Assembly: GCA_036365455.1 (NCBI GenBank)
Contig: JAWQUS010000004.1
Location: 2,549,501-2,613,500 of the forward strand
Length of the DNA: 64,000 nt
Source: Macrosoma leucophasiata
Taxonomy: Eukaryota > Arthropoda > Insecta > Lepidoptera > Hedylidae
Direction: 5' to 3'
How positions within the stretch are numbered: the stretch's first letter is position 1; every line of letters starts with the position of its first letter. The notes below the pieces were generated by a model. That model saw nothing but the letters and a program-made list of their open reading frames with translations, had not been told where the DNA came from and did no database searches. Positions 1 to 11,215 of the stretch are shown in pieces. A program made the position numbers and the translations under genes.

Positions 1-195
1 CCGTGACACTGTACATTTGAATGCGTTACATTTTTCAGTGTCGCTGTATTTGTGAACACTATTGTGTGTATGTTTGCCGTGTTTAATGGCCTGGAAGTGT
101 GGTTGCCATTCAGAAAAATGTGATCAAACGGTAGAAATAATTATATTCGGATTGCGAAGGATTCCAATGAATAGGAGTACCCAATATTTTGACGG

Positions 196-352
196 CCCGG
201 TTAGTCCAGCGGTGTGAGACGACCGTTTGATTCGAAGGATCGCGGGTTCGATCCCTGCACCGGGACAAATGTTTGTATGGCCTACAGATATTTGTTTCGG
301 GTCTGGGTGTTTGTGTATGTGTTGTATGTGTTCAACGGCACCCACGACACAG
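196..352 (+). repeat. SINE-B copy 1 (tRNA-headed)
   Basis: The head starts cccggttagtccagcgg and has a box-B-like gcgggttcgatccc, as in a tRNA. The body ends in a GT-rich stretch and cacccacgac. The same unit recurs near 16.05, 28.9, 39.0, 41.3 and 61.7 kb, which shows it is an interspersed retroposon and not a tRNA gene. Confidence 0.8.
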
Positions 353-365
353 GTTTATAGGACGG

Positions 366-523
366 CAGGGCTTCAGTGGCTCAGTTGGTGGAGCGGCTGG
401 ACTGGATTCCCAGTAGGGCGCGAGTTCGAGTCTCGCCTGAAGTCAAATTTTTCTTTCCATTTTTCTTAAAAAATAAAATATATTTCACAAGCATGTGTTA
501 ATGCGAAATAATATAAAACAATT
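366..523 (+). repeat. SINE-C copy 1 (tRNA-headed)
   Basis: The head carries ggctcagttggtggagcgg (box-A-like) and gcgagttcgagtctcgcc (box-B-like). The tail is aaatttttctttcc followed by an AT-rich end through 523. Head and tail recur at 4.1-4.5 and 33.4-33.7 kb. Bases 1-195 and 524-614 hold nothing I recognise. Confidence 0.75.
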
Positions 524-614
524 AATTGATCCAATATAATATTAAGATATCAAAATATGTTTTAATAACTTTTTCCGCCTGAGAGTTTTGGTTATTAGTA
601 GTATTTTAGATAAT

Positions 615-981
615 ACTAGCTGTGCCCGCGACTTCGTCCGCGTGAGAATTTATGATTCTTCAGTACCCACCTGGACGAAGTCGTGGGCGCAGCTAATATA
701 AAAGCAGCCTAAGTTACTCCTTATTACGTAAGGTATCTGCCAGTGAAAGTCCCGTCAAAATCGGTAAAGCCGTTCCCGAGATTAGCCTTAACAAACAGAC
801 AGACAGACAGACAGACAATCAAAAATTGTAAAAAATGTTGTTTTGGTACTCGTATCGTGTATAAATGAAATAATGTGAATAAACATACATATGCATTTAG
901 TAAAAAGCGGTTATTTTTATATTACAAACAGGCACTCCAATTTTATTTATTTGTATTGATAGATATAGATGTATAGATAAG
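615..981 (+). repeat. Rep-T retroposon end, copy 1
   Basis: It starts actagctgtgcccgcgac, contains a short inverted repeat around cgacttcgtccgcg / ggacgaagtcg, a (cagacaga)n run at 793-818, and ends in tatagat-type short repeats. Its last 300 bp match 1561-1848. This is the layout of a non-autonomous LINE 3' end common in lepidopterans. Confidence 0.7.
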
Positions 982-1059
982 ATGATAGTCTAACGTGTAT
1001 AAATTTGATGAGCTAAGTAGATGCAAGTTGGGTTAAATTAAATACTAAAAAAACAGTTC

Positions 1060-1355
1060 TTTTTTTTTTTATGTAATGGGCGTGGCAAACAAGCATGCAG
1101 TTCACATTGATGTTAAGTGATGACTGCAGCCTATAGACACCCACATGAAGACCAAGGTCAAAATGCAGATGCGTTACCACTCCTGAGGCCTAAGATGTTA
1201 TGCCTTTGTGCCGGAAATTACAGGGCCGTACATTACCACCTGACCGGAACACGATAGTGCTGAACACTACCATTTAGCGGCAAGTATATTAGGTAATGCG
1301 GTGGTGCCTACGCCCGCGAGCTCCGTCACTGAAGCTCTACCACCAGTGAATTCAC
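1060..1355 (-). repeat. Rep-A, full-length copy
   Basis: On the + strand it runs from a T-run and atgtaatgg to taccaccagt, so the A-tailed orientation is on the - strand. It has all the Rep-A landmarks: the tail tgcatgcttgtttgcc, the internal gtgttccggtcagg and the head ggtggtagagc. The sequence cagttctt occurs on both sides and may be a target duplication. Confidence 0.8.
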
Positions 1356-1560
1356 CAGTTCTTATTATATTTAAACTTCGTTTCACTTAAGATCCGCTTT
1401 ATAAAACGTCATGAACTATAAATACAAAGTTTGTGAAAAGTTGGCCGAGGTTAAGGGGCCGTCACTAGCTCGTTACAAGTTATTGAATCTGCCAGCACAA
1501 GCTAGTTCAGGGTTCCACAAGGATGTATACTGAGCTGAGAATGTATTAAACACGACTTAT

Positions 1561-1848
1561 TATATTTATGATTGTTCACTGTCTACCCGGACGAAGTCGT
1601 GGGCGCAGCTAGTATAAAAGTAGCCTAAGTTACTCCTTATTACGTTAGCTATCTGCCAGTGAAAGTCCCGTCGAAATCGGTACAGCCGTTCTCGAGATTA
1701 GCCCCAACAAACAGACAAAAATGGACAGTCAGACACAGACATTGTTTTGGTGTATATACATACATATGCATTTAGTAAAAATCGGTTATTTTTATATTAC
1801 AAACAGACACTCCAATTTTATTTATTTGTATAGATGTATAGATAGATC
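1561..1848 (+). repeat. Rep-T retroposon end, copy 2
   Basis: This is a 5'-truncated relative of 615-981. They share cggacgaagtcgtgggcg, the aaagtcccgtcgaaatcgg block and the tail ttatttatttgtatagatg. Bases 1356-1560 and 1849-2142 hold nothing recognised. Confidence 0.7.
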
Positions 1849-2142
1849 TAAAAGTTAAAGCTTTAAGTTTAATAAAGGTTTACAGATGTTAAAAAGCCTA
1901 TATTATATTATTTTAAGATATTGAATCTGACGTGCACGAGTAACCTTTAGGGTTCAACAGGTGTTATACTTCTCACTGTAATAAAAATGTACATAAAAAT
2001 GTCTAAATTGGTTTTGTCCAGTAAAATGTTTTAACAGATGTTGCGATTGTGAATCTCGGCAGCCTTCTTTAATATTATTTTGATACAATTTAATTTTGTT
2101 GTAATATTGAGTTTCAATACGAGAATATTATCAAAGATCTTT

Positions 2143-2235
2143 TTTTTTTTTCCTGGTGGTAGATTTTCATTGTACCTACATTACCTAACATATCTGCCGC
2201 CAAATGGTAGTGTTGATGGTAAGATGGTAATTGCT
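2143..2235 (+). repeat. Rep-A 5' fragment, diverged
   Basis: It begins cctggtggtagattttc and continues through a ccgccaaatggtagtgtt block that matches the first third of Rep-A. The A-tailed end is missing. Confidence 0.55.
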
Positions 2236-2283
2236 ATATTTTATTTTTCGCAATAACACATGCGAGTGAACATTAGAAATTAA

Positions 2284-2914
2284 AGAAAAACCGGTCAAGT
2301 GCATGTCGGGCCACGCGCAGAGTAGGGTTCCGTAGTTACAGAGTAAGAGATGTAATGAAAAAAATAAATAAATATTCTGTATGGACTTGTTCGAAATTTT
2401 CGAGTAAAATACATTTGATCGACTATTACTCGCAAACTTACAAGGCCAACTTAAGTGTGATAGTTTTCATTTTAACTTCGTTATATGTAGCTACTATTGC
2501 CGTAACGTTTGAATTTCTAACAATAACCGTTTAGTCTGTACACTTGAGTCTGACGAAAATTTGCACTTTAAAGCTTAATAAGTCACAAACAGTTATCTAA
2601 ATCGAAAAATGATGTTTGGCCACCCATAATATTTTTTAAAGACCTATCCAACGATACCCCACACAATATGGAAATCGAAAATTAAAAAAAATAATTGGGC
2701 GTTACAAGTAGGGAGGTTACCCTAAATATTTTTTTTCATGTTTTTATTCTACCACTTTGTCGGCGTGATTAAGTCAAAGTCACAAGTCACCTATGCCAAA
2801 TTTCAAGTCTCTAGTACTTATAGTTTTTGCACTAAACCGCGGACGGACAGACAGACAGACAGACGGACATGGCGAAACTATAACGGTTCCTTGTTTACTA
2901 CGGAACCCTAAAAA
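2284..2914 (+). repeat. Interspersed repeat with ggttccgtag termini
   Basis: A ~630 bp unit opens with ccggtcaagtgcatgtcgg and agggttccgtagt, and closes with a (cagacaga)n run, atggcgaaactataacgg and actacggaaccct. The two 13-bp termini are inverted repeats of each other. It has no coding frame. I take it as a non-autonomous transposon of unknown class. Confidence 0.6.
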
Positions 2915-3000
2915 TGGAAAGAAAAATTTAGAAGTAAAAGCTGCGACCTCAGGATAACCAGTCCAGCCACTTTGCCACTAAGCTACCGAAGTCCTACACC
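2913..3000 (-). repeat. SINE-C-related tRNA-like fragment
   Basis: Reverse-complemented it reads as a tRNA-like head (ggtagcttagtggcaaagtgg, ending in a cctgaggtcgcag block) followed by a tttctttccatttt tail. It is the same variety as the copy at 42.19 kb. Bases 3001-3171 hold nothing recognised. Confidence 0.55.
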
Positions 3001-3171
3001 GATACGTCTAATTTTACAAAATTTAAGATGGTAATGTATGGCCCCGTTTGCCTCCGCTTTAAATCTCTTTAAGGAAAAAGCAAAATGTTTTTTAAATATT
3101 TAAAACAATGTTTTTGTAACAAAAGACATTCGATTCCTAGTCTTTTTATGTATAAATTAAAGATTTACAAG

Positions 3172-3442
3172 TTTTTTTTTTATTTAAATAAAGTGGCAAG
3201 CAAGCTTGGAGTTCACATTGATGTTAAGAGATGACTGCAGCCTATAGACACCCACACAAAGACCAAGGTCAAAATGCAGGTGCGTTACCACTCCTGAGGC
3301 CTAAGGATGCCTCTGTGCCGGGAATTACACGGCCGCAAATTACCACCTGACCGGAACACTACCATTTAGCGGCAAGTATATTAGGTAATGCGGTGGTGCC
3401 TACGCCCGTGAGCTTCGTCACTGGAGCTCTACCACCAGTAAA
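3172..3442 (-). repeat. Rep-A copy
   Basis: It starts in a T-run and gtggcaagcaagcttgg and ends taccaccagtaaa. Nearly complete; gtgctgaac is lost from the middle. Bases 3443-4105 hold no recognised gene or repeat apart from a LINE-tail-like ggttattcactctagg at 4019. Confidence 0.75.
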
Positions 3443-4105
3443 AAAAAGTGCGGTGAGTACAGCAAACATACATCACTTACACAGAATACTCACAAGTATA
3501 AGGTATTTAAATACATTGCCATTTAACCAGCTCCAATAAAGACTTAATACATGAAAAATGTATGTAATGAACGTTCCAAAGATGTAAGTAAAAAGGATTT
3601 TTATGAATATAGCCGTCGTTGTTGCTCACCCCTTGCTCGTATTTTATAATTTGATAGCTTGTTTTTCTTGAGATGCAAATTATCCATTTGGTTTGACAAT
3701 GAAAAATCTGCACAGTAAGTTTAAAAAACCTTGCAAATACTATGTTTCTCATTAGTTTAATGTTCAAGAAAGATTTGCTGAAAAAATACGGATAGGGAGA
3801 ATATTTATTTATCTCGATAAACAACCAAAATAAAGGTTTAGTTTTTTCTTTTTGAGGTATGCAACTTTGATAATAACTTTGATCTTAACGAATAAGTTTT
3901 TCTTTTTCTTCATTTATCATCATTGAAGGAATTGAAAAAAATTGTAATTATTATGTTTTATTAGTTAAAACGAGTAGTGTACGTTTTCGTTATATGTTTT
4001 TGCTTTTACTATATGTAATGGTTATTCACTCTAGGTATTTTATGATTTCTTGACGTTTTGAAAGTATCTGTAAAGATCTATTCGAAATAAAAATATTTTG
4101 TATTC

Positions 4106-4252
4106 TTGTTTTATATTATTTCGCATTAACACATGCTTGTGAAATATATTTTATTTTAAAGAAAAATGGAAAGAAAAATTTGACTTCAGGATTTTTCTTT
4201 AAAATAAAATATATTTCACAAGCATGTGTTAATGCGAAATAATATAAAACAA
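4106..4252. repeat. Perfect palindrome, 62 bp arms
   Basis: Arms 4106-4167 and 4191-4252 are exact reverse complements around a 23-nt spacer. The arm sequence is the AT-rich tail of SINE-C (aacacatgcttgtgaaatat and its complement), so two SINE-C tails lie tail against head. Confidence 0.85.
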
Positions 4253-4256
4253 TTAT

Positions 4257-4520
4257 TAAGGGTAAAAGCGACTTCTTTACGATATTCAATAAACTGCAAA
4301 GTCTATTATATCGGTTGCCTAACTAGCATAGTTGGTAATAGTTGGCGCTGCTGCTACCATAAAAGCAATGCAATAAATGTGAAGGAAAGATTTGACAAAT
4401 CGGGCAGGACTTCAGTAGCTCAATTGGAAGAACGGCTGGACTAGATTCCCAGTAGGCCGCGAGTTCGAGTCTCGCCTGAAGTCAAATTTTTCTTTCCATT
4501 TTTCTTTAAAATAAAATTTT
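4257..4520 (+). repeat. SINE-C copy with 5' extension
   Basis: The tRNA-like head at 4405-4485 is preceded by ~130 bp (tattatatcggttgcctaac, ggcgctgctgctaccata, gtgaaggaaagatttgac) that is also found ahead of the copy at 33.55 kb. That extension is therefore part of the element. Bases 4521-4870 hold nothing recognised. Confidence 0.7.
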
Positions 4521-4870
4521 GTATTCTATTCTATTCTATAAAAATGGTACGTTGTGCTAAAAATAGATTCATATACGGAACTAGCACCTCGATATTAAAT
4601 CCTCCTTTACCCATTTTAAAATCATTACCGTATAAACGGGTAAGTTATCTGAACTTGTTGCGTCGCAGTACACTCACTCACTAACTGAATTGCAAAACGG
4701 TGCTGCAAGTTAAGCGATTTCTTATAAACTTTCAAGTGCATAAAATCTTTACTCTTTACTTTGTTACCCACCAACTTGGTTAGTTAACAATGTTTATGAT
4801 TTTGAAACTCAACTTTTTTACGGATAAATCTCATGTTGGTTAATTATAAAGAAGGAAACTGTATACTTTA

Positions 4871-5036
4871 TTATGTAATGAAAGTGGCAAACAAGCAAGC
4901 AGTTCACACTGATGTTAAGTGATGACTGCAGCCTATAGACACCCACACTAATACCAGAGGTCAAAATGCAGATGCGTTACTACTTCTGGGGCCTAAGGTG
5001 TTATGTCTCTGTTATAGTGCTGAACCTACCTATATA
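4871..5036 (-). repeat. Rep-A fragment (left half of inverted pair)
   Basis: The tail half of Rep-A in reverse orientation (atgtaatgaaagtggc to gttatagtgctgaacc), directly followed by the + oriented fragment at 5030. Confidence 0.7.
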
Positions 5037-5217
5037 CTTGCCGCTAAATGGTAGTGTTCAGTACTACGCCATATATATACGAGTATATACTACTTAGGCC
5101 TCAGAAGTGGTAACGTATCTGCATTTTGTCCTTGGTCTTTGTGTCTACAGGCTGCAGTCATCACTTAACACCAATGTGATCTGCATGCTTGTTTGTCACT
5201 TCCATTTCATAAAACAA
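5030..5217 (+). repeat. Rep-A fragment (right half of inverted pair)
   Basis: It reads tacttgccgctaaatggtag, then aggcctcagaagtggtaacg, then ctgcatgcttgtttgtcac and ends in A-rich sequence next to the mariner insertion. Confidence 0.7.
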
Positions 5218-5223
5218 ATGATA

Positions 5224-6493
5224 CGAGGGTGGATCCAAAAGTTCGTGGCCCAAACTACAAGGAGACATGACATCTTTTTAAATTTACCGTCATTTGTTAG
5301 TATGTCTTCTATTGATTTATTTTGCGCAGTTTCATTCCGATACTGCACAATATAAATTTTCTGTGATTATTTGTTTGAAGCATTCTGACGCGATTTTCAA
5401 TAATGGAGAAAATTGAACATCGTGCAGTCATTAAGTACCTCAATAAAAAAGGCCTATCGCCAAAAGACATCCATCAAGATATGGTGGGCACTTTGGGGGA
5501 GTCTGCTTCATCGTATTCCAGTGTCAAGAAGTGGGTAGCTGAGTTTAAGCGCGGTCGTGAGAGCATTGACGATGATCCTAGGAGTGGACGGCCTACAACC
5601 TCTACCACGAAAGAAAACATCGATAAAGTTTGTGATCTCGTACTGGGTGATCGACGTTTGACCATCGGTAAGATAGCTGAGACAACAGACATTAGTTATG
5701 GCCGGGTGCAACACATAATAACGAAAGAATTGGGATTCCATAAGGTTTCTGCTCGCTGGGTCCCGAGGTTGCTTTCAGCTGAACAAAAACGAGTTCGATT
5801 CACAATTTCGCGAGACTGTTTGGAACTTTTTGAGACTGATCCCGAGGACTTTTTGTCTAGATTTGTTACCATGGATGAAAGTTGGGTTCACCACCATATT
5901 CCTGAATCAAAGCAACAATCCAAACAGTGGAAAAGATCTGACTCACCTACACCGAAAAAGGCTAAAGTCGTTTTGTCGACTAACAAAGTCATGGCTTCTG
6001 TTTTTGGGATGCGAAGGGCATTATTTTTGTAGATTATTTACCGAAAGGTCAAACTATTAATTCTAGTTATTATTGTAACCTTTTACGAAGACTACGAGAA
6101 GAAATAAAAGAAAAAAGGCCGGGAATGTTGCGTAAGAAAGTTTTGTTCCATAAAGACAATTCACACTTCGGTTGAAACAATGTCCATGATTGTGGCTACG
6201 AATTGCTGCCCCACCCACCTCATTCGCCGGATTTAACCCCCTCAGATTATCATTTATTTCCAAATTTAAAAAAACATTTGGGTGGCTCGAAATTTTCGAC
6301 CAAAGATGAGGTGATAGTCGCAGTAAACGAGTATTTCGCCGACCGGAATCTTTTTTTTTCGAGGGGATAAACAAGTTGCAGTTCAGGTGGAAGAAGTGTG
6401 TTGAGCTAGACTATGTCGAAAAATAAAAATAAAATTAGACCCACTTTTCTTTCATTTTCTTGGTCGGGCTTCGAACTTTTGGATCCACCCTCG
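5224..6493 (+). mobile_element. Mariner element 1, 1270 bp, defective
   Basis: Terminal inverted repeats start cgaggg and are identical for 22 bp (cgagggtggatccaaaagtt); with mismatches they extend to about 30 bp. Both ends abut TA (5222-5223 and 6494-6495), the duplication typical of Tc1/mariner. The interior encodes one mariner-type transposase on the + strand, broken in several places. It is therefore a non-autonomous relic, possibly still mobilisable in trans. Confidence 0.93.
5403..6395 (+). pseudogene. Mariner transposase pseudogene
   Basis: A DDE/D transposase that would cut and paste the flanking element. The intact part (5403-6032, 209 aa) has the N-terminal helix-turn-helix DNA-binding region ([26 protein letters not shown]) and the first catalytic Asp in [11 protein letters not shown]. 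After about residue 200 a one-base loss near 6006 shifts the frame. The second Asp lies in LFHKDNSHF (~6155) and is followed within six codons by an in-frame TGA at 6173. The third lies in HSPDLTPSDYHLF (~6220-6260). Only 29 residues separate the second and third Asp instead of the usual 34. A further one-base gain near 6358 breaks the C-terminus. Start chosen at the first ATG of the conserved frame. Confidence 0.9.
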
Positions 6494-6495
6494 TA

Positions 6496-6967
6496 TTAAG
6501 ACTAATGAAGAAAAAAACTGTAATACAACACTGTAAACACGAGTTCGACTCGCATTTGGCCGGTTTTATTTTTATTTTTACGCCACTTAAAAAGACACAT
6601 CTGTACGTGTATTTTAGTCAGCAATGTATTCTATTCAATAGGCTCATTAGACATTCTTTCTGTATCTCATTAATAAAAAAAATGGTATGTATTAGTGATG
6701 CTACTGCACCTGTTAAATAATTAACTCGCAGTTACTCTAACTTCCTCTAAGTTAGAACCACGAGGTAGTTCAAAGTTTACCGTACTCTGAACTTCACACA
6801 GGCAAATTCTCAGTTCAGATTCGTTTCTCCACTAACTACTTAGGTGTGTACCTACTGAAAACAATATAGTACTATAATAATATAAATACACAAAATATAT
6901 GTGTTATACAAAATAATAATTGGCAATACGAGAACCACTGTAATCCATATAATAATAGTTATAGGAG
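6496..6967. other. No recognised feature
   Basis: AT-rich sequence between mariner 1 and the next Rep-A copy. I see no gene, repeat match or notable structure. Confidence 0.5.
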
Positions 6968-7405
6968 CAACAGGCTACTGGTGGTAGAGCTCCAGTGACG
7001 GAGCTCGCGGGCGTAGGCACCACCGCATTACCTAATTTATAATATTTTATATATTATACTAGCTGTTGCCCGCGGCTTCGCCCGCGTTGAAATTTTTCCT
7101 GAATTTTCTTGCTATAAACCTCACGGAGCCCGAGACCTTTCCAACGAATGCAAAACCATGGAAATTGGTTCGTGCGTTCTGGAGTTATAGCGTCAGGAAG
7201 GAAAACCCGACTTATTTTTATATTATAGATTATAACCTAATAATATAATATATAAAATAATATACTTGCCGCTAAATGGTAGTGTTCATCACTATCGTGT
7301 TCCGGTCAGGTGGTAATGTACGGCTCTGTAATTTCCGGTACAGAGGCATAACACCTAATGTCTCAGGAGTGGCAACGTATCTGCATTTTGACCTCTGGTT
7401 ACGCT
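6968..7405 (+). repeat. Rep-A copy split by a Rep-T insertion
   Basis: The head (tactggtggtagagctcc to gcattacctaat) ends near 7050. The body resumes at 7262 with tacttgccgctaaatggtag and runs to about 7405 without a tail. The gap is filled by 7058-7229, so Rep-T inserted after Rep-A. Confidence 0.75.
7058..7229 (+). repeat. Rep-T retroposon end nested in Rep-A
   Basis: It runs from actagctgttgcccgcgg through cctcacggagcccgagacc and ttctggagttatagcgtcag to ttatattatagat. It is closely related to the tandem pair at 44951-45333. Short taatat-type repeats flank both sides. Confidence 0.7.
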
Positions 7406-7435
7406 AAACGAATCTAGAAATATAATAAAATTACG

Positions 7436-7742
7436 TAACTTCACGCCTGTAATCCCGAAGGGGTAGGCAGAGGTAAATACATGCATTCAAGCATACATGC
7501 AAACACCCACGATTCGCCGTTTACGTTTTGGCCCATGTAACAGGTGGCGAGCCTGTTGACATTTCCGGGCACATTACACCAAACTTCGAGGTACTGGGAA
7601 ATAAATCCAGAAAATGGAAAATTCCCAATAGAACCAGAGATAAAGGACTTTACACCTTTGTCTCTGATAACCCTTTCCGGGAATCGAACCCAGGACCTCA
7701 GCGTAGTAGTAGTGGCTTGCTACCACTAGGCTACCGAGGCAG
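7436..7742 (-). repeat. SINE-D copy
   Basis: On the - strand it begins tgcctcggtagcctagtgg (box-A-like), has gggttcgattccc (box-B-like) and ends cgtgaagttac. It is ~305 bp and full length. Small ORFs inside it are accidental. Bases 7743-7956 hold nothing recognised. Confidence 0.85.
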
Positions 7743-7956
7743 TTTGATAATAAAATTAAACTCACACATAAACCCGTTGACAGTGAGTGTATGTAGCTAT
7801 CAAAGCAGTCATAAAACCAGTTGTCAACCCGCACATAAAGTGACCGTGAGTCAAGTTTATGATTTAAGTGCACTGCAAAGAACTGAATACAAATTGTTTT
7901 ATGGGTTTACTCATGGTTTATTTTAAACGGTCTTTATTGGACTTACATTTTAGTAG

Positions 7957-8310
7957 CAGTTTTTTTCATGTAACAATACTGGCATATAAGCATGGATGTT
8001 GAATGATGACTGCAGACATCTACACAAAAACCTGAGGTCAAAACGCAGATGCGTTGCCACCCCTGAGACCTAAGTTGTTATGTCTCTTTGATAGGAATTT
8101 CGGGGCCATTAATTACCATGTAACCGGAACACGATAGTGCTGAATACTACCATATGGCAGCATACAGATTATCTAATGCGGTGGTGCCTACGCCCTCAAG
8201 ATCCTACATTGGAGTTCTTCCACTACACTTATGATTCCGAGAAAGAAGATCATTTAAAAAGATTTTAGTTCACGCCCGCGAGCTCCGTCACAGGAGCTCT
8301 ACCACCAGAA
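7957..8310 (-). repeat. Rep-A copy, diverged, plus duplicated head
   Basis: The body 7957-8225 matches Rep-A with many substitutions. After ~45 unrelated bases the head recurs at 8272-8310 (cccgcgagctccgtcac, taccaccag), so a second fragment abuts it. Confidence 0.65.
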
Positions 8311-8970
8311 AAGATAATCCGATTATTCTTATCTGTCTGTCAATGCAAAATAAAGTGAAAATGATCAGTTAAAAAAATACCTACATGCCTAAAAACATTC
8401 GCATAAAAACATTTTAAAATACCTGTTTCTTGATAATGTGTCAAGAAACAAGGAAAAGCAAAACACAAGGCAACAAATCAAAAGGCTTGAATTGCGACAA
8501 GTTTTATCAATAGGAAGTCCTGGAACATGTTTTTTTTTTTCCTATTATGGCATCGCTATTACGCATATTGCCAGTGTCAAGTAAAACGATATTTCATATT
8601 TATATAAGCAGCGTAAAAGTTAGTATAATATAGTCATCAAGTATAATATGTAAGTATCAAGTATATAAGTTATCAAGTATAATATGTCAGTCAAGTGAGT
8701 TACAATCAAGTTATAACTAAAAAAAACGAGTAAAGCGATGGCTACTTTACCAGAACATTTACAATGAAGTTTTGGAGGCAACCTGAAAGGTCGTGTTTTC
8801 GCACTGTTATTCTATTTCACTATACACGGGCACTGTAATAAACCTATATCAAACAAAATGCCACCAATTTTATTCAATATAATTAAAAAATACACCAAGA
8901 AAATGAAATAAAATAAGAGCACCATACGCCTCTTTCAAGGTTCCCCCTGGAACATGTTGTTTGATTAGGT
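8311..8970. other. AT-rich stretch with short tandem motif
   Basis: No gene is seen. Around 8635-8690 the motif atcaagtataatatgt recurs several times imperfectly. Confidence 0.4.
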
Positions 8971-9175
8971 TGTCAGATTTACACTCAGGGTATTGGATCT
9001 TACTTTGGTGTTTACCTATAGATTTATCTAAGTTGACGTTTGTATTGTCGCTATCTATACAAATCATACAATTTCTCTAATTTAGAGTTTTTTAAGTTTT
9101 CCGAACCATCTGGTAAACACGAAACATATGTATAGGTAGTGGACAAGATCCAATACCCTGAGTGTAAATCTGACA
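8971..9175. repeat. Inverted repeat, 31 bp perfect arms
   Basis: Arms 8971-9001 and 9145-9175 (containing cactcagggtattggatc) are exact reverse complements around a 143 bp loop. The small ORFs here are not convincing genes. Confidence 0.8.
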
Positions 9176-9304
9176 TAGACAAACATGAATAAAAGACATG
9201 TTTTATGTCAATGCACAGATAACAACAAATCTTGAGATATTTCACTAAAATTATAGGTTTGAGACCAGTGCGAACGCAAGCACCAACAAGACATATCGCA
9301 ATAA

Positions 9305-9478
9305 TTCTGCGCTGTCATTTCCGGCACGGAGGCCACATAACACCTTAGGCCTCAGGGGTGGTAACGCATCTGCACTTCGACCTTGGTCTTTGTGTAAGTG
9401 TCTATAGGCTGCAGTCATCACTTAACATCAATGTAAACTGCATGCTTGTTTGCCAATTCCATTCCTTAAAAAAAAACA
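9305..9478 (+). repeat. Rep-A 3' half
   Basis: It runs from atttccggcacggagg through the caggctgcagtcatc block to a short A-tail at about 9475. The 5' half is missing. Confidence 0.75.
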
Positions 9479-11215
9479 TATTTTATGCGACGAGTTGCGA
9501 AACATCATTATGCTTAATGTGTGTGCAAACTAGGGATTAGAAAAACTCAAGCTCAAAGTAATATTCGGATCAATTCAATACATTTCGGCGATAGTATCCA
9601 CGATCGCCCTTTGCGATACATGATCATATCAACAACACCCAAACTTGTAACTCATCTTTGTAAGTACGTGAATGTTTTTCGGCGAGGTTGTATTACTTGC
9701 TGAGGTTAGACGATATCTCGTACCCGTTTATGTGATTGAGTTAGAGCCAACAGTTCGAACATCATTCTTAATACAGGGTCGATAATTAAAAAAAAAAAGT
9801 AGTAATTTCATAATATTATATCCTTAGCAAATTATTAAACATACCCAGTGGTTTTGATGGACATCAATAACACTTGGTATGTTCAATAATTTGCTAAGGA
9901 GTTTCTATAATCATCGGTTTAGTCAGGTCAGTATGTTTATGTTCTCCATCCCCGTCATATCTATTATGAACGCGAAAGTAACTCTATTAGTATGTTACTG
10001 TATCATGTTTAAACTGCTGAACTGCTTTTGATGAAATCTGGTACCAAAATAGATTAGAAAGGACTACTCTATATAGTAGTCCTTGGGAAAGAACTAATCT
10101 ATATAACATGTAATGGGAATAATGCACACTATCGAACACCTCAATTAGAAAATCGAGTTATAATCGTAATACATGAACTGAAATTACATGTTTATGTATT
10201 TAATATTTTTTTATTTAAGAAATAAGTTGTCCTCAATTTGTACGAACAGTATGCACACCCTATTCATACTTACCCTACCTCTACCTACGGCCACACGTAA
10301 AACACGAAAAAAGTGATGTATCGTAACTTGCGTACCCTTATTTAACACTCGCTAGTAATAAGATTAATTTTTATTTTCCATTATTAATTTTTTAATTATT
10401 ATTCATAATAAAAAGCACGCCTCAACGAGTTCTAATCTACTTGTTGAGACTAGCATTTTCTTTTGGATAGACGTTAGTCGCATTTTCGTTTGTATTGACT
10501 GTTCACCAAATGGGTGACCATAATTTCCTTAATTGGAATTAACTTTGGGACAAAATATTACCTATATCAAAAATGTCTGAAATCGACTCGGTTATCGATT
10601 CTGAACCAACTAATTTCGGGTTGTACATTCAATCCTGTTACACGTTGTATAGTGCGGTACCGCGAACGCTCGACAACAGGAACAACGCCAAACTGTTACC
10701 TGTTGTCGAACCGTTCGTTTTGTATGAAAACAAATGACCGTCCGTGCGCCAAACGCATCGCTTCGGCACTGCAGCGGTCCGACTCAAAACGCATAAATTG
10801 AAAGAGCCCTTACATATAAATATAGCTTATTATATTACTTAATGTAGGTACGATATTTTTATTGCTATAAAATATCACAGGTCAATGTAACATGGCGCAA
10901 AAGTACATTATAACCTTATAAAGCTTTGTCAACAAGTTCAAAAGGGATTAATAGTAAAAAGCATCCCAAAAACGCATTAAGATAGCTTCGTCGATTACGG
11001 ATAATGCATCTGTCGTCCATTAGTGTTGGCCACATCATATTTTACAAAAGCAATATAAAGCTTTTTAATAAAAACAAACATGGCCGAATTTGTAAGCTGA
11101 TATTACTATCTTGTAATAGCGTGTTATCGTGTATAGTAAAGTAGAAAAGTGTTTGAAAAATTTGATCAGTTTTGTATATTTTTTTAATTTTGAAGGCGGT
11201 TAATGATCTTGCAGT
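9479..11215. other. No gene; two small inverted repeats
   Basis: A ~1.7 kb stretch without a supportable gene. It holds an imperfect hairpin (9820-9849 against 9871-9900, core ttagcaaattatt) and a short palindrome at 10057-10083 (ggactactctatatagtagt). The 95-codon frame at 10514-10801 has no recognisable domain and ends in a locally GC-richer patch; I do not call it. Confidence 0.4.

Noticed and set aside
237..262. tRNA gene signals (box-B-like gggttcgatcc) at 0.24, 0.43, 4.47, 7.69, 16.1, 33.5, 39.2 and 49.4 kb
   Set aside because: Each lies in a longer unit repeated elsewhere in the window; the heads do not fold into a full cloverleaf with matching acceptor ends. They are SINE heads.
3507..3824. 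105-codon ORF on the - strand
   Set aside because: AT-rich composition, no domain, no splice or neighbour support; expected by chance at this base composition.
10514..10801. 95-codon ORF in a locally GC-richer patch
   Set aside because: No domain and mixed composition; the patch has a small inverted repeat (cgacaacagg/cctgttgtcg) and may be a degraded element.
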